A stretch of DNA of 13,978 nt from Myxococcales bacterium UBA1203 (GTDB lineage Bacteria; Myxococcota; Myxococcia; Myxococcales; UBA5297): positions 24,532-38,509 of the forward strand of contig DBXV01000005.1 of the NCBI GenBank assembly GCA_002309695.1. The letters run 5' to 3'. Below the pieces are notes generated by a model. That model saw nothing but the letters and a program-made list of their open reading frames with translations, had not been told where the DNA came from and did not search any database. Shown in pieces: positions 13,907 to 13,978 of the stretch. Position 1 is the stretch's first letter; each line of letters opens with the position of its first letter. Position numbers and translations under genes: made by a program.

Positions 13907-13978
13907 TCACAGCCCCTTCAGCCACTTTTCCACTTTGTCCCTGCCGCTGCGAACCTCGTGGCCGTAAATGCTGAACCC
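13907..13978 (-). CDS. C-terminal end of a flavodoxin-like protein (partial)
   Basis: The last 23 codons and a TGA stop are visible; the rest lies beyond the window. The end reads GFSIYGHEVR, then SGRDKVEKWLKGL. A Gly-hydrophobic-hydrophobic-Gly strand followed by a basic amphipathic helix ending in WL-x-x-L is the usual close of flavodoxin-fold proteins of anaerobes, and the neighbouring FMN reductase and cyclophilin-like genes fit. With so few residues this is a suggestion rather than a firm family assignment. It is on the same strand as the reductase, but 306 structured bases lie between them, so direct cotranscription is uncertain. Confidence 0.6.
   Translation of the reverse strand, partial: GFSIYGHEVRSGRDKVEKWLKGL

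Overview
The window looks like chromosome of a high-GC, Gram-negative bacterium of the myxobacterial/deltaproteobacterial type (Myxococcota or a relative). This is inferred from a myxobacterial-style Ser/Thr kinase (HRDISPDN and APE motifs, one membrane helix, Pro-rich tail), an FHA-GAF-cyclase-like protein, a secreted trypsin-fold protease with a Cys-rich tail and a weak MYXO-CTERM-like end, and several lipoproteins. No RNA gene, CRISPR array, transposase or phage gene was recognised.

Layout. 1-1754 (-): Ser/Thr protein kinase whose C-terminus runs off the window. 1755-2478: long divergent intergenic region with an AT-rich core. 2479-4758 (+): FHA-GAF-class III cyclase-like protein whose cyclase domain has lost both metal-binding Asp residues. 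4759-5159: non-coding stretch with a 12-bp perfect palindrome, a stem-loop and a strong intrinsic terminator. 5160-6755 (-): lipoprotein serine protease. 6796-7626 (-): PgeF/YfiH-type multicopper-oxidoreductase-fold enzyme. Divergent from it, 7815-8438 and 8435-9223 (+): TsaC-like threonylcarbamoyl-AMP synthase, overlapping by 4 bases a TrmN6-like tRNA methyltransferase. 9312-9443: a 132-bp structured element with 14-bp perfect terminal inverted repeats. 9469-12372 (-): three tandem paralogous lipoproteins of unknown function. 12496-13026 and 13061-13600 (-): exported cyclophilin-like protein and, just upstream, an NADPH-dependent FMN reductase. 13601-13906: intergenic region rich in inverted repeats. 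13907-13978 (-): last 23 residues of a flavodoxin-like protein.

How the genes may work together. The kinase and the phosphothreonine-reading FHA protein are divergent neighbours and could form a signalling pair. TsaC and TrmN6 both serve modification of A37 beside the tRNA anticodon and look translationally coupled. The flavodoxin, FMN reductase and cyclophilin-like genes form a redox cluster of a kind familiar from anaerobes and possibly acquired by transfer. The three lipoproteins share a mature-domain signature and are the best candidate here for an undescribed envelope family. These roles are inferred from sequence motifs read by eye; no database search was run.
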